Shown one piece after another: positions 44,515 to 54,472 of a stretch of 64,000 nucleotides of DNA (its first letter is position 1; the number at the start of each line of letters is the position of its first letter). A model generated the notes under the pieces. It did not search any database, had not been told where the DNA came from, and saw nothing but the letters and a program-made list of their open reading frames with translations. The DNA comes from Myxococcales bacterium (GTDB taxonomy: Bacteria > Myxococcota > UBA727 > JABDBI01). Position numbers and translations under genes: made by a program. The stretch lies in the NCBI GenBank assembly GCA_023898405.1, contig CP060221.1:558001-622000 (forward strand). The letters run 5' to 3'.

Positions 44515-46065
44515 TTAACGTGTTTTGCTCAGCTCCAATATTCTACCTACATGAAATATCTGCTCTTGGCTGTTTTCATCGCACCATGCACGTAAAGCGG
44601 GAAATAATTTACCGCGATAGCTTTCTTTGCCCACTTTTAATGGTTTGATCACGCGCTTTAATTTGGTGTCATTGACTTTTAGATAGATCATCTCCACTGA
44701 TACATTTTCGGCAATAGCCTCATTAAGCAATGCTATTTTTTCTTCATTTGAGCAGTGTTCAGCTGATTTTTGATACTGAAAGGAAGTCAAAAACTTGATG
44801 ATACGAGAATCGGTATGAATATGATGCCGATGAATGGGAGTGCTTAAAACTATACCTTCAAATGAAGTGCATCGAGAAAGCCCTACGTAAATCTGCCCCG
44901 GAGCAAATGCTCCATTGCCCACATCCAAAATTACATTTTCAAAAGTTTTTCCTTGGCTTTTATGAATAGTTACCGCCCAAGCAAGTCGCACGGGAAATTG
45001 TGTAAAGGTGCCAACTGACTCAGATTTTATTTCATCGCCTTCAACCTTAAAACGCACCACTTCCCAGGTAAAGCGCGTCACATAGACCAGGCGATCATTA
45101 TCTTTTAGTCGCACTCCCAGATTATCTTCGCCATCAATTGTTTTTATTGACTCAACGATACCCATGCTGCCATTGACATAGCGTCTACGAGCGTCATTGT
45201 TGAGCAACATCACCTGCGATCCCAACTTGATATCCAAATAAGGTGCTGAAGGATAATATTCCTTGCCAAAATCGCCGGTAATTTCAGCCTTAAAACAATG
45301 CATACGAGATGTGAGACTTTTGGTATGTCGATCGTTTATTTCATCTGCCTTTTTGTTGGTAGTGGTAAGATGTATAAAAAAATCATTGGTATTGGGCTTA
45401 AACTCAGGGTCAAAGCGACTATTAAGTTTTACAATATCTTCTCTTTCCATAGAATTATTGCGAATTCTGTTAAGCAAAGTGACAAATTCCTGATCTTTTT
45501 GCCGATAAACTTTTTCAAGCTCCAAAAGCTCAATAGAAATTGACTCAAAAACTCTGGCACTAAAAAAATATGGGCTTTTATAAAAAGTTTGAAACACCTG
45601 GCTTTCTTCTCTGCTGAGAACCGGCGGCAATTGGTAAAGATCACCAACAAAGACCATCTGCACACCGCCAAATGCCTGCTCTTTATCCGGTCCATACATA
45701 CGCAAAAAAACATCAATACAATCCAAAAGATCGGCTCGAACCATTGAGATTTCATCGATAATAATCGTCTTTAAAGCCTTATAAATTTTACTGCTGCGCG
45801 GCTTAATCTTTTTTTCACGAATCTTCTCTGGTGTCACATCGACATAGAAATTAAAAAAACGGTGTATAGTCTGCCCTCTCACGTTAAGAGCAGCTACTCC
45901 AGTAGGAGCCAAAATTACTGGCTCAGTAGAGGATTGTTTACAAAAATATTCCAAAAGTGTCGATTTACCTGTGCCTGCCTTGCCGGTAATAAAAAGACTT
46001 TTGTGCTGATTCTTAAGCAAGCTCAACGCACGTTCAAACTGAGGATTCATTTCTATATCTGTCAT
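44515..46065 (-). CDS. PIF1-like superfamily 1 helicase
   Basis: A 516-residue ATPase: Walker A FITGKAGTGKSTL (residues about 24-36), APTGVAALNVRGQTIHRFF (motif Ia), Walker B IIIDEISMVRADLLD, VFVGDLYQLPPV (motif III), and a RecD/PIF1-type C-terminus with AVTIHKSQGKTFENV and YVGLSRCTSFEGI. Eukaryotic Pif1 unwinds G-quadruplexes and RNA-DNA hybrids; bacterial members have similar activity. After the helicase core comes a 60-residue tail (KLKRVIKPLKVG, YRGKLFPALRAWCDE) resembling HRDC or helicase-associated modules, uncertain. Confidence 0.9.
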   Translation of the reverse strand: MTDIEMNPQFERALSLLKNQHKSLFITGKAGTGKSTLLEYFCKQSSTEPVILAPTGVAALNVRGQTIHRFFNFYVDVTPEKIREKKIKPRSSKIYKALKTIIIDEISMVRADLLDCIDVFLRMYGPDKEQAFGGVQMVFVGDLYQLPPVLSREESQVFQTFYKSPYFFSARVFESISIELLELEKVYRQKDQEFVTLLNRIRNNSMEREDIVKLNSRFDPEFKPNTNDFFIHLTTTNKKADEINDRHTKSLTSRMHCFKAEITGDFGKEYYPSAPYLDIKLGSQVMLLNNDARRRYVNGSMGIVESIKTIDGEDNLGVRLKDNDRLVYVTRFTWEVVRFKVEGDEIKSESVGTFTQFPVRLAWAVTIHKSQGKTFENVILDVGNGAFAPGQIYVGLSRCTSFEGIVLSTPIHRHHIHTDSRIIKFLTSFQYQKSAEHCSNEEKIALLNEAIAENVSVEMIYLKVNDTKLKRVIKPLKVGKESYRGKLFPALRAWCDENSQEQIFHVGRILELSKTR

Positions 46066-46287
46066 GACAGGCCAACAATTTTTAATAATTTCTTAGATGA
46101 ATAAATAAGATTTAAAATGACCAAGCGGAAGCCATCAACCTTCATTAAAATTGGAATTCTTCTTGCTTCACTACCTTCTCATACAAGAAATTCCAGTAAA
46201 AATTCTTAAAAAAATCCAAACTACGAATTTATTTTTAAGGCGACCTCTCTTAGCTCGACCTTGGCCGAAATTTGATGATTTGATTTT

Positions 46288-47088
46288 TCACATTTCTTTA
46301 CACTTTACCTGAATTAGCTTTTTTTCTTCTAAATTCCATGCGGAGAGCTTTGCCCCCCAGACACAGCCTGAATCTAAACAATAATAATTTTTATATTTAT
46401 AAAATCCTAAAGCGGCCCAGTGACCAAAAAAAATCTCATAATTTTCGGACTCCCGCAATTTAAACCATGGTGTCATGCTCCTAGGAGCATTTTTAAGGCT
46501 GCCGTTATATTCTAGGTTCAAATTTGATTTGGAAGTACACATACGCATGAGCGTAAGGTAGCTCAAGCTATAGCGCAAAAGTTTTTTTCTTGAATCGCAA
46601 TGCTTGAGCTTAGCAGTTTTCTTTTGATAAAATTTAGCCAAGAATTTTTTGGCTTTTGGGCCTTGAATTTTTTGACCCAATAAGTGGGCATATCCAATGG
46701 CTTCTTCAACACTCACCGCCGGAGCAATTCCTGCGTGTACAAAAATATTCTGCCCGTCTTTAATTATAAAAGGCTGTTTTTGCAGCCATGCCATAAGCTG
46801 TGCCACATCAGGCGCACAGAATAAATCTGAAAGAGTGTGAGAGCTATTATTTTTTATTGCCTTTAAATAAAGTGCTAGAGCAAAAATTTCGTGATTGCCT
46901 AAAACCATTTCCATAGAAGAGCGATTCTCATAGACAAAACGTAGAGTTTCTAAAGAGTTAGGTCCTCTATTTATAAGATCTCCCAAAAAAATTGTGCGAT
47001 CTTTTGATGGATCGAATTGAATTTTTTTCAACAAGCACTGCAAGGACCTTAAACAGCCCTGAACATCACCGATTACATATGTTGCCAT
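46288..47088 (-). CDS. apaH: Symmetrical Ap4A hydrolase / diadenosine tetraphosphatase
   Basis: A 266-residue metallophosphatase cleaving Ap4A to two ADP. Phosphoesterase motifs in order: GDVQGC (GDxxG), GDLINRGP, LGNHE, and FVHAGI, with HWA and the closing CLDSGCVWG all in the ApaH order. Length matches the family (about 270-280). GGA lies 9 bases before the ATG. Confidence 0.94.
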   Translation of the reverse strand: MATYVIGDVQGCLRSLQCLLKKIQFDPSKDRTIFLGDLINRGPNSLETLRFVYENRSSMEMVLGNHEIFALALYLKAIKNNSSHTLSDLFCAPDVAQLMAWLQKQPFIIKDGQNIFVHAGIAPAVSVEEAIGYAHLLGQKIQGPKAKKFLAKFYQKKTAKLKHCDSRKKLLRYSLSYLTLMRMCTSKSNLNLEYNGSLKNAPRSMTPWFKLRESENYEIFFGHWAALGFYKYKNYYCLDSGCVWGAKLSAWNLEEKKLIQVKCKEM

Positions 47089-47201
47089 CAGATTTTTCCA
47101 CTTAAAGACAAATTGCTTGATCTAACTTACTGATTTTTACTGCCATTAGCATTCGTTATCGTTAGGTTGACCACGAAATCAATCAAGGTGGGGGCACACA
47201 C

Positions 47202-47330
47202 ATGTTACGCACAATTTTTTGGACCATGATGTTTTTCCTTGTGGCATCTATGATTGCCATCCAACCTGCCTGCCATGATTTTAGCGAAAAACCCTTGAGC
47301 CGCTCAGCGCTAAATTTACAAAAAAAATAA
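47202..47330 (+). CDS. 42-residue putative small lipoprotein
   Basis: A short frame with a strong AAGGTGGGGG about 7 bases before the ATG. It encodes a hydrophobic segment (MLRTIFWTMMFFLVASMIAIQ) ending PAC, a weak lipobox, then a 17-residue polar tail. It sits in the otherwise gene-free 47089-47528 stretch between apaH and the DCC gene. Too short for certainty. Confidence 0.4.
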   Translation: MLRTIFWTMMFFLVASMIAIQPACHDFSEKPLSRSALNLQKK

Positions 47331-47395
47331 AATTTTCCGTTCATTAACCATGATTTGAACGCTCTATCACATTCGCAATTCCCTACTCAAGCAAT

Positions 47396-47421
47396 AAAAA
47401 AATAGTAAAAACTATTTTTTT
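47396..47421. terminator. AT-only hairpin, possible weak terminator
   Basis: A7TAGT (47396-47406) pairs with ACTAT7 (47411-47421) around AAAA. The stem is nearly all A-T, so it would terminate weakly. It lies 66 bases after the 42-residue frame. Confidence 0.35.
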
Positions 47422-47528
47422 GGATTTACAGCGCTTAGCATAAATTTCTGTATACCTTTGCATAGAAATTATGCTCTGTGTACTTCTAGAGCGGAGCAGA
47501 AATATCACTTGTGATGAGAGGTGTTGCT

Positions 47529-47915
47529 ATGAAAAAAATTCTCTTTTTTGATGGTGTGTGCGTTATGTGCAACGGACTTATTAATTTTGCTCTCAAACAT
47601 GACCACAAACATATTTTTTATTTTGCTCCTCTCCAGGGAGAAACCGCTCAAGAAAAAATTCCTCAATACACCAAAGATCTTAAAAGTGTTGTTTTGCTGG
47701 ATGAAAAGGGTATCCATACCGAATCAGACGCCATCATTGGTCTACTCATCGCTTTGGGCGGGATATTCTCTCTTGCTGGAGCGCTTAAAATTTTCCCAAA
47801 AATTATCAGAGATTCAGTGTATCGATGGATCGCAAGAAATCGCTACCGGTGGTTTGGTAAATACGAAAGTTGCCGCCTCCCAACTGCCAAAGAGCGAGCT
47901 CACTTACTCGATTAA
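47529..47915 (+). CDS. DCC-family (DUF393) thiol-disulfide oxidoreductase-like protein
   Basis: A 128-residue protein starting MKKILFFDGVCVMCNGLINF, which holds the DxxCxxCN motif that names the DCC family. Next come FAPLQGETAQ and a membrane-adjacent region ending RYRWFGKYESCRLP. The ATG at 47529 is chosen because GAGAGG lies 7 bases upstream. The molecular activity of the family is poorly known. Confidence 0.88.
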   Translation: MKKILFFDGVCVMCNGLINFALKHDHKHIFYFAPLQGETAQEKIPQYTKDLKSVVLLDEKGIHTESDAIIGLLIALGGIFSLAGALKIFPKIIRDSVYRWIARNRYRWFGKYESCRLPTAKERAHLLD

Positions 47916-48145
47916 CCTCTCTTGATAGAAAAATAAACTTGCCCATAAGAAATTTTTTGCTGTTTTTTCAAATGATCCCGCTTTCATCGCGATATCTTCT
48001 CGAGAAAAAGTGCATGCAACACATCTTCTAGTTGAAACAATCTAAAAATAAAATATTTTTTAAAATCAGTACAATTTTTGCTTTACCTTCACTCATAAAA
48101 AAGTTTTACTCTTAGTTCATCAATTCAATTAAAACTGAGAATAAA

Positions 48146-50572
48146 ATGCAAAAACGCCCATTGATATTTTTATGCTTAGCAACTTTCATTGGATCATTTT
48201 TAGGAATTCAATTTAATTTTTCACTTCTACATTTATTGATAGCTTTATTACTTTTATTCAGCTTTATTTGTTTTTTTAAAAATCATGGCAGAATTGTATC
48301 GCTACTGTTTTTTATTGTAGCAATCACTACCTTTAACGCTACTGCCCAAAAAAACACCTATAAACTTAAGGTACAAACACTGCTTAAAACAAAAGAATAC
48401 AGTGGCAGCATTAGTGATATCCGCTCAATGTCGGGCACTCAAAAAAAATTATTAGTTCAATCAGGCAATACCACAATCGAACTCAAACTTTACGATGCTG
48501 CTTCTGCGCTTCCATTGCAGGCAGGACAATACATTAAATTTAATGGGCAACTTAAAAGTTTTGATCCACCTTTATCTGAAATACTTTTTGATTCTTACTC
48601 TTACGGACTCAGCCATAACATTCATGCGCGAGCTTCAATCAAAGATCCACACCATATTTTATGGCAACAGGGACCAAAAAATTTTATAAGCTCTATTCGA
48701 AATCGACTTCGTCATAGCATCAACGCTCACCTTGTCCCCCACCAATCATCTTTATTGTTGGCATTGATTTTAGGTGAGACTGATCTTTTTTCACCTGAGC
48801 AGAAAGAAATTTATCAAAAAATTGGCGCTCAGCACTTGCTTGCTGTGAGTGGCTTACAAGTAAGCATGCTAGCTGGAATTATTTTTTTCACACTCAGTCC
48901 TTTTTTCTCCCTAATTCTTCGCCCACAAAAATCCTTGATAGCTCTTAAACTAAGCGCCCTATTGAGCGTTTTTTTGCTGTGGTTTTTTGTTGCACTCTGT
49001 CACTTTCCGCCTTCAGCTATCAGAGCTGGCCTAATGGCAAGCATAGCGTTATTTCCGGCGCTCATTGGTTTCAAAGTTGATCTTTTGGATTCACTGCTGG
49101 CAAGTTGTTTCCTTTGCTTGCTTTTCGATCCTTTAAGTCTTAAGGATTTAGGATTTTTGCTCTCTTATGCAGCTACATTGGGGTTAATATGCACGCATCA
49201 CTTTGGCAAAGATTGGATTCATTTTCTTAAATCTCGCTCATATATTCTCACGATTTTATTTGGATGGGCCATCAGTTCCATGGGAGCTTTTTTGGCTACC
49301 CTGCCGATCACGTGCTTATTTTTTGCAAGCTGGGCGCCATCTGGCGCCTTAGCCAATTTATTTTTAGTGCCCATAGCTTCCATTTTACAGATCCCAGCAA
49401 TTATTTTTGGGCTTATCGGGGCCTTAACAGATTGGACCTGGCTTTTATCCTTGGCAGGATTTTGTGCAAACCTAATCGAGATTTTTACCGATTTTTTAAG
49501 TTCACAGATAGGTAACGTTTTTTTTCTTCCACATTTTTCTTTCGGGGCTTTGATATGCTGCACTATCGGTTCATTTATTTTATTTTTAAGCCTACTAAAA
49601 AAACATTCTCTATTAATCACGCTCAGCAGCAGCAGCATTATTCTTGCTTTCATCAGTCTGATTTTCTCAAAGGAACAAGGACTCAAAGTTACGATAATTC
49701 CAGTAGGGCAAGGTGATGCAAGCCTTATACAAACACCAAGTGGCAAAAATATTTTAGTAGATGCGGGGGGCAATCCATTTAGTAACTACGATCCAGGAAA
49801 AAATATTGTTGTGCCAACGCTGAAACATCTCGGTGTAAAAAAACTTGATGCTTTAGTAATCACCCATCCAGATCCGGATCATATTTTGGGAGCATTTGCT
49901 GTACTGGATAGTTTTGAAATCAAAGAAATATGGCACAGCGGATACAAACCAGGACATCACCTTCATGAGCGCCTCACTAAAAAAGCTTTCGAAAAATCTG
50001 TTCCCATTAAAACTACAGAGCAAATTTTAGGCACCCATAATTTTGGTCATAGCACATTGCGTGTACTTGCCCCTTTTACCAATTCACAAGATCCTTACTT
50101 TAAAGACTTAAAGGCCAACGACAACAGTCTTGTTTTATTAATAGAATATGGGGGGAAAAATTTATTATTGCCTGGAGATATCGAGAAAAAAGGCGAACAG
50201 CTTTTATTGAGTCAATATAAAGATCTTCACGCAGATATTGTGAAAGCCCCGCATCATGGCTCGCGCACTTCTTCTACAAAGGCTTTCGTAAAAAAAATGA
50301 ATCCTCAATATGTCATCTATTCAACCGGAAAAAATAACCGATTTTCCTTTCCTCATCAGGAAGTTGTAGAACGTTACCAACAACAAGGTGCAATTAGTTT
50401 TGATACGGCTATCGATGGGCAAATTAAAATTTTAATCAGCAATAATCAGATCGACATTGCCGGTTTTACATCTCCATGTAAAAAGAAAGCTGGAAAAATC
50501 TTGCATGAAGAGTTTGTCGAAAAAAATTGGTTTTCAAGTCACATCTCACACCAAGTGTGCGCCAAAACTTAA
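48146..50572 (+). CDS. comEC: ComEC/Rec2 DNA-uptake channel
   Basis: An 808-residue inner-membrane protein for transport of single-stranded DNA during natural transformation. An N-terminal OB-like domain (residues about 60-190) is followed by the competence domain with LLALILGETD and QHLLAVSGLQVSMLAGI and many helices. The C-terminal metallo-beta-lactamase-like domain from about 510 has VGQGDASLIQ, VITHPDPDHILGA, LLPGDIEKKGEQ and KAPHHGSRTSS. All three expected domains are complete, so it may be functional. No other com genes are near. Confidence 0.95.
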   Translation: MQKRPLIFLCLATFIGSFLGIQFNFSLLHLLIALLLLFSFICFFKNHGRIVSLLFFIVAITTFNATAQKNTYKLKVQTLLKTKEYSGSISDIRSMSGTQKKLLVQSGNTTIELKLYDAASALPLQAGQYIKFNGQLKSFDPPLSEILFDSYSYGLSHNIHARASIKDPHHILWQQGPKNFISSIRNRLRHSINAHLVPHQSSLLLALILGETDLFSPEQKEIYQKIGAQHLLAVSGLQVSMLAGIIFFTLSPFFSLILRPQKSLIALKLSALLSVFLLWFFVALCHFPPSAIRAGLMASIALFPALIGFKVDLLDSLLASCFLCLLFDPLSLKDLGFLLSYAATLGLICTHHFGKDWIHFLKSRSYILTILFGWAISSMGAFLATLPITCLFFASWAPSGALANLFLVPIASILQIPAIIFGLIGALTDWTWLLSLAGFCANLIEIFTDFLSSQIGNVFFLPHFSFGALICCTIGSFILFLSLLKKHSLLITLSSSSIILAFISLIFSKEQGLKVTIIPVGQGDASLIQTPSGKNILVDAGGNPFSNYDPGKNIVVPTLKHLGVKKLDALVITHPDPDHILGAFAVLDSFEIKEIWHSGYKPGHHLHERLTKKAFEKSVPIKTTEQILGTHNFGHSTLRVLAPFTNSQDPYFKDLKANDNSLVLLIEYGGKNLLLPGDIEKKGEQLLLSQYKDLHADIVKAPHHGSRTSSTKAFVKKMNPQYVIYSTGKNNRFSFPHQEVVERYQQQGAISFDTAIDGQIKILISNNQIDIAGFTSPCKKKAGKILHEEFVEKNWFSSHISHQVCAKT

Positions 50573-50655
50573 GCTATTGCGCGTACTATTTTGGGCACAA
50601 GATTGGCCAGTAAAAATCAATCATCATCGACACTCCACTTAAAAAGGACAGCTCT

Positions 50656-52929
50656 ATGAAAGATCAGCTAAGCATCGTCTCGAGGCTCTACTCTAAATTC
50701 AAAGAAAAACATGAGCAGGCTCGAGCACATTTCGGACGCCCTCTCACGCTTACTCAAAAAATTCTTTCTTCTCATATGAAGCGTATTGAAAATGAAGAAG
50801 GCGCAACCATTGTGCCAGGGAATTCTTACGCTCACCTCTATCCTGACCGTGTAGCCATGCAGGATGCAACTGCACAAATGGCGCTCTTACAATTTACTTC
50901 AGCCAAAAAAAATCACGTTGCAGTACCGAGCACAGTACATTGCGATCACTTGATAGAAGCTCACTATGGTGCCAACCGCGATCTTGAACAAGCTTCAATA
51001 AGCAATAAAGAGGTCTATGATTTTTTGCGAACAGCGAGCGCAAAGTATGGCATTGGTTTTTTTAAACCAGGCTCAGGCATCATTCACCAAGTTGTGTTAG
51101 AAAATTTTGCTTTTCCCGGTGGCATGTTGATCGGTACCGATTCGCATACTCCCAACGCTGGTGGTCTTGGAATGATCGCTATTGGTGTTGGAGGAGCTGA
51201 TGCGGTTGACGTTATGGTGGGAGGTCCCCTGCAGCTCAAATGGCCAAAAGTGATCGGAGTGCATCTTAAGGGCAAACTCAAAGATTGGACTTCCCCAAAA
51301 GATATCATCCTTAAGCTGATGGGAATACTCAGCGTAAAAGGCGGCACCGGACATATCGTCGAATTTTTTGGTGAAGGTGCCCAGCATATTTCTGCAACAG
51401 GAAAAGGCACTATCACCAACATGGGAGCAGAACATGGAGCAACCTGCTCGATCTTTCCCTACGATCATTCCATGTCAGAATATTTAGCAGCGACAGGGCG
51501 AGCACAAATTGCTCAGCTTGCCGATCAATATGCAGAATTTTTACGAGCTGATCCTGAGGTATATCAACAACCAGAGCACTATTACGATCGTGTGATCGAA
51601 ATTGATCTCAATACTTTAAGCCCTCACATCGTGGGCCCCCATTCTCCTGATCTGTGCCGCCCCCTCAGCGCATTAAAAGATGAAATCAAAGAAAAAAATT
51701 ATGTAAACGAACTGAGCGCAGCCTTGATCGGTTCATGCACCAACAGTTCTTACGAGGACATTGGCAGAGCGGCATCAATTGCTACTGAAGCCAACAAACT
51801 TGGCCTAAAAGCTAAAATTCCCTTTTACATCACTCCTGGATCGGAAACAGTTTATCAAACAGTGAGCAAAGCTGGATTTTTAGAACCACTGCAGCAAATT
51901 GGAGGCACTGTGCTTGCCAATGCGTGCGGTCCTTGTATTGGACAATGGGCGCGTGACGATATCAAAAAAGGTGAAATCAATTCCATTGTAAGTTCATACA
52001 ATCGAAATTTTCCTGGCCGTAACGATGGCAACCGAGAAACCCTATCCTTTTTAAGCAGCCCTGAAGTGGTCGTAGCTATGGCTCTATCGGGAAAATTAGA
52101 ATTTGATCCCGAAAAAGATACGCTCACAACTCCGGATCAAAAAAGTGTTCGTCTTTCTATTCCTCATAGTCCTGCTCTTCCCAAAGAAGGATTTGATCTG
52201 CAAAGTTCAGGTTTCATCAAACCCCCACATGATGGGAGTCAAATAGAAATTGCTATTGATAAAAACTCAGAGCGTTTAGCGCTACTGACTCCTTTTGTAC
52301 CATGGGATGGTAAAGATTTTATTGATATGCCGGTATTACTTAAAGCTAAAGGAAAATGCACGACTGATCATATTTCTCAAGCCGGCCCTTGGCTTAAGTA
52401 TCGAGGCCACTTAGATAAAATCTCCAATAATACCTATATCGGAGCTATCAACGCATTTACTTCTACTCCAGGTACTGGGCTCAACGTAGTAGAAAAAAGT
52501 TCTCAAGAAATTATCCTTCCCGATCTGGCCAGAGAGTACAAAGCCAAAAACATTGGGTGGACTGTAATCGGAGATGAAAATTTCGGAGAAGGATCGAGCC
52601 GGGAGCATGCAGCTATGCAGCCTCGCCATTTAGGATGTAAAGCAATCATTGCTCGGAGTTTTGCTCGTATTCATGAAACAAATCTAAAAAAACAAGGCAT
52701 TTTGCCTCTCACTTTCAACGATAAAAATGATTATGAAAAAATCAAGGCAGATGATCGCATCAGCATTGTATCTCTTGCTGAGCTTTCAGTAGGAAACAAC
52801 GTAAAGGTTAAAATCCAACACAGCGATGGTAGTATCGAAGAGATCTTAACCAATCATACTATGTCACCTGCACAGATAGAGTGGTTTAAAGCAGGCTCTG
52901 CGCTCAATCATCTTGCAAAAAATTGTTAG
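50656..52929 (+). CDS. Aconitate hydratase, mitochondrial type
   Basis: A 757-residue TCA enzyme interconverting citrate and isocitrate with a [4Fe-4S] cluster. Cluster Cys residues are in GSCTNSSYED and ACGPCIGQW. Substrate segments include GTDSHTPNAGGLGMIAIGVGGADAV, SYNRNFPGRNDGN and the swivelling-domain GENFGEGSSREHAA. It aligns with the eukaryotic mitochondrial ACO2 type (e.g. RAHFGRPLTLTQKILSSH), not with E. coli AcnA or AcnB. AAGGA lies 8 bases before the ATG, and a terminator follows. Confidence 0.96.
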   Translation: MKDQLSIVSRLYSKFKEKHEQARAHFGRPLTLTQKILSSHMKRIENEEGATIVPGNSYAHLYPDRVAMQDATAQMALLQFTSAKKNHVAVPSTVHCDHLIEAHYGANRDLEQASISNKEVYDFLRTASAKYGIGFFKPGSGIIHQVVLENFAFPGGMLIGTDSHTPNAGGLGMIAIGVGGADAVDVMVGGPLQLKWPKVIGVHLKGKLKDWTSPKDIILKLMGILSVKGGTGHIVEFFGEGAQHISATGKGTITNMGAEHGATCSIFPYDHSMSEYLAATGRAQIAQLADQYAEFLRADPEVYQQPEHYYDRVIEIDLNTLSPHIVGPHSPDLCRPLSALKDEIKEKNYVNELSAALIGSCTNSSYEDIGRAASIATEANKLGLKAKIPFYITPGSETVYQTVSKAGFLEPLQQIGGTVLANACGPCIGQWARDDIKKGEINSIVSSYNRNFPGRNDGNRETLSFLSSPEVVVAMALSGKLEFDPEKDTLTTPDQKSVRLSIPHSPALPKEGFDLQSSGFIKPPHDGSQIEIAIDKNSERLALLTPFVPWDGKDFIDMPVLLKAKGKCTTDHISQAGPWLKYRGHLDKISNNTYIGAINAFTSTPGTGLNVVEKSSQEIILPDLAREYKAKNIGWTVIGDENFGEGSSREHAAMQPRHLGCKAIIARSFARIHETNLKKQGILPLTFNDKNDYEKIKADDRISIVSLAELSVGNNVKVKIQHSDGSIEEILTNHTMSPAQIEWFKAGSALNHLAKNC

Positions 52930-52960
52930 ATGAAAACTGCGTGACTTAATTCTAAGAGTG

Positions 52961-52994
52961 TGGTGCTTTATCAAAAAGCACCATGCATTTTTTT
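52961..52994 (+). terminator. Intrinsic terminator after the aconitase gene
   Basis: TGGTGCTTT (52961-52969) pairs with AAAGCACCA (52975-52983). A T7 run ends at 52994 four bases later. Confidence 0.85.
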
Positions 52995-53099
52995 GAGAAA
53001 ATTAGTTATTTGAAGCTACAAAATAAAAAAACTTCTGAATAAGTTTCCGATAATAACCTTCAATTCCAAGAAATCTAGCAATATAAAAAAAGGAAAAAA

Positions 53100-53654
53100 A
53101 TGGGTTTATTAAAAGCTTTATTAATTCCAGGAAACGGCGGTGGCGGGCCCAAAGATAACTGGTTTCCATTCTTGGCCAAAGAGCTTCCCCGGTTCGGTAT
53201 CGATGTAATAGCAGAGGAATTTCCTGACAATATCTTAGCACGTGCGCGATTTTGGCTTCCCCATATAAAGGCTTTGGGCGCAGATGAAAATACCATCTTG
53301 ATTGGCCATTCATCTGGGGCAATTGCCGCCATGCGCTACGCCGAAAATAATAAAATTTTAGGCTCAGCATTGGTTGGTGCATATCATACTCATCTCAATA
53401 TGGATGCAGAAATTCAAAGCGGATATTTTGATCAGGAATGGAATTTTGAGGCCATTAAAGAAAACCAGCAATGGATCGGAATCTTTGCAGGAAAGGATGA
53501 TCCTTGGATTCCTGTACAGGAGGCGAGATTTCTCAATGACCGCCTTGATGCCTTTTATTTTGAATTCCCCAATGCTGGCCATTTTGGCAGTGACTACGAT
53601 AAAAAAAGTTTCGAAGAGCTTCTTTGTTTCATCAAAGTTCGAACACAAAAATAA
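53100..53654 (+). CDS. RBBP9/YdeN-like serine hydrolase
   Basis: A 184-residue alpha/beta hydrolase: ALLIPGNGGGG forms the oxyanion loop, LIGHSSGAIAA carries the nucleophilic Ser, KDDPWIPVQEA the Asp and NAGHFGS the His. This is the RBBP9 family, small hydrolases with mostly unknown substrates. AAGGA lies 7 bases upstream of the ATG. Confidence 0.88.
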   Translation: MGLLKALLIPGNGGGGPKDNWFPFLAKELPRFGIDVIAEEFPDNILARARFWLPHIKALGADENTILIGHSSGAIAAMRYAENNKILGSALVGAYHTHLNMDAEIQSGYFDQEWNFEAIKENQQWIGIFAGKDDPWIPVQEARFLNDRLDAFYFEFPNAGHFGSDYDKKSFEELLCFIKVRTQK

Positions 53655-53736
53655 TTATTTTTCAAAAATGAAAAAGAGATAAAATTATATTTCGATATTC
53701 AATAATAAGATGTCACTTTTTTGTAGATGCATTTAA

Positions 53737-53767
53737 GAGTTTTTTGCAAAACTCAATCATTTTTTTT
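53737..53767 (+). terminator. Putative terminator after the hydrolase
   Basis: GAGTTTT (53737-53743) pairs with AAAACTC (53748-53754); a T8 run starts 5 bases later at 53760. A second repeat, GGATTTCA/TGAAATCC, lies at 53793-53829. Confidence 0.4.
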
Positions 53768-53867
53768 ATTTTAAGAAATCAACAGTCTTTGAGGATTTCA
53801 AGTGAATTCAATTTTTTCATCTGAAATCCCAAACTTTATCAAATCTTTCCGATCAAGATTTAAATTT

Positions 53868-54344
53868 TTATATTTCATCAGGCAAAAATGATTCTTCATT
53901 CATCGGGTGAACAATAACAAACATTCCAATCATTCTATAAATTTCTGTGCCATCAGCTTCAGTTCTAACAAATTTACGATAGGTACTCGGGTCTTTGCCA
54001 AATTTTTTTGCTTCTTCTCTCACTGCATTGTCAAGCGCCTCACTATTATAGTGAGTGATAGGTTTTGCAGGATCCTGTGGCTGTTCTGGTTCTTTGGGTT
54101 GCGTTGGTTGTTTACTATTTTGTTGATCGTCAGCTATTGGCACTGCTAGCTCTTCTTCGTTATCAGTAATGTCTTCGATAATGACTCCAGGCTGTTTTGG
54201 GTTTCCCTCTGAGCTTAGCGCCTTCGCATCAGCAGTCATCGTAGTTTCACTTTCAGATGGAGTTTTTTCCTCTTTATGTGTAATCCCGCAAGAAATTGAA
54301 ACCAAAACTACCGTTGCGAAAATACCAATGCATAACCTAATCAT
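53868..54344 (-). CDS. Small lipoprotein with Pro/Gln/Glu-rich linker
   Basis: A 158-residue lipoprotein with lipobox SISC at residues about 15-18. A long low-complexity spacer rich in Glu, Pro and Gln (QPTQPKEPEQPQDPAKP) follows, then a short folded C-terminus (DNAVREEAKKFGKDPSTYRKF). The ATG at 54344 has AAGGA 6 bases upstream. The spacer would let it cross the cell wall. Function unknown. Confidence 0.65.
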   Translation of the reverse strand: MIRLCIGIFATVVLVSISCGITHKEEKTPSESETTMTADAKALSSEGNPKQPGVIIEDITDNEEELAVPIADDQQNSKQPTQPKEPEQPQDPAKPITHYNSEALDNAVREEAKKFGKDPSTYRKFVRTEADGTEIYRMIGMFVIVHPMNEESFLPDEI

Positions 54345-54472
54345 ATTTTTTCCTTTTTTAAGTTTATTTTTCGATACTCCGATTTTTTTTTCGCAGCATC
54401 CGCCAAATGTCGGATGCAATAAAAGTTACACCGATTTTAATCTCTTCGAACACCAACCCTGAGGAGGTATTC

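Noticed and set aside
49219..49773. 184-codon frame antisense to comEC
   Set aside because: It lies opposite a strongly supported ComEC region, has no family match, and no ribosome site.
51084..51468. Two long antisense frames in the aconitase gene
   Set aside because: They mirror conserved aconitase codons; their own products have no plausible domain.
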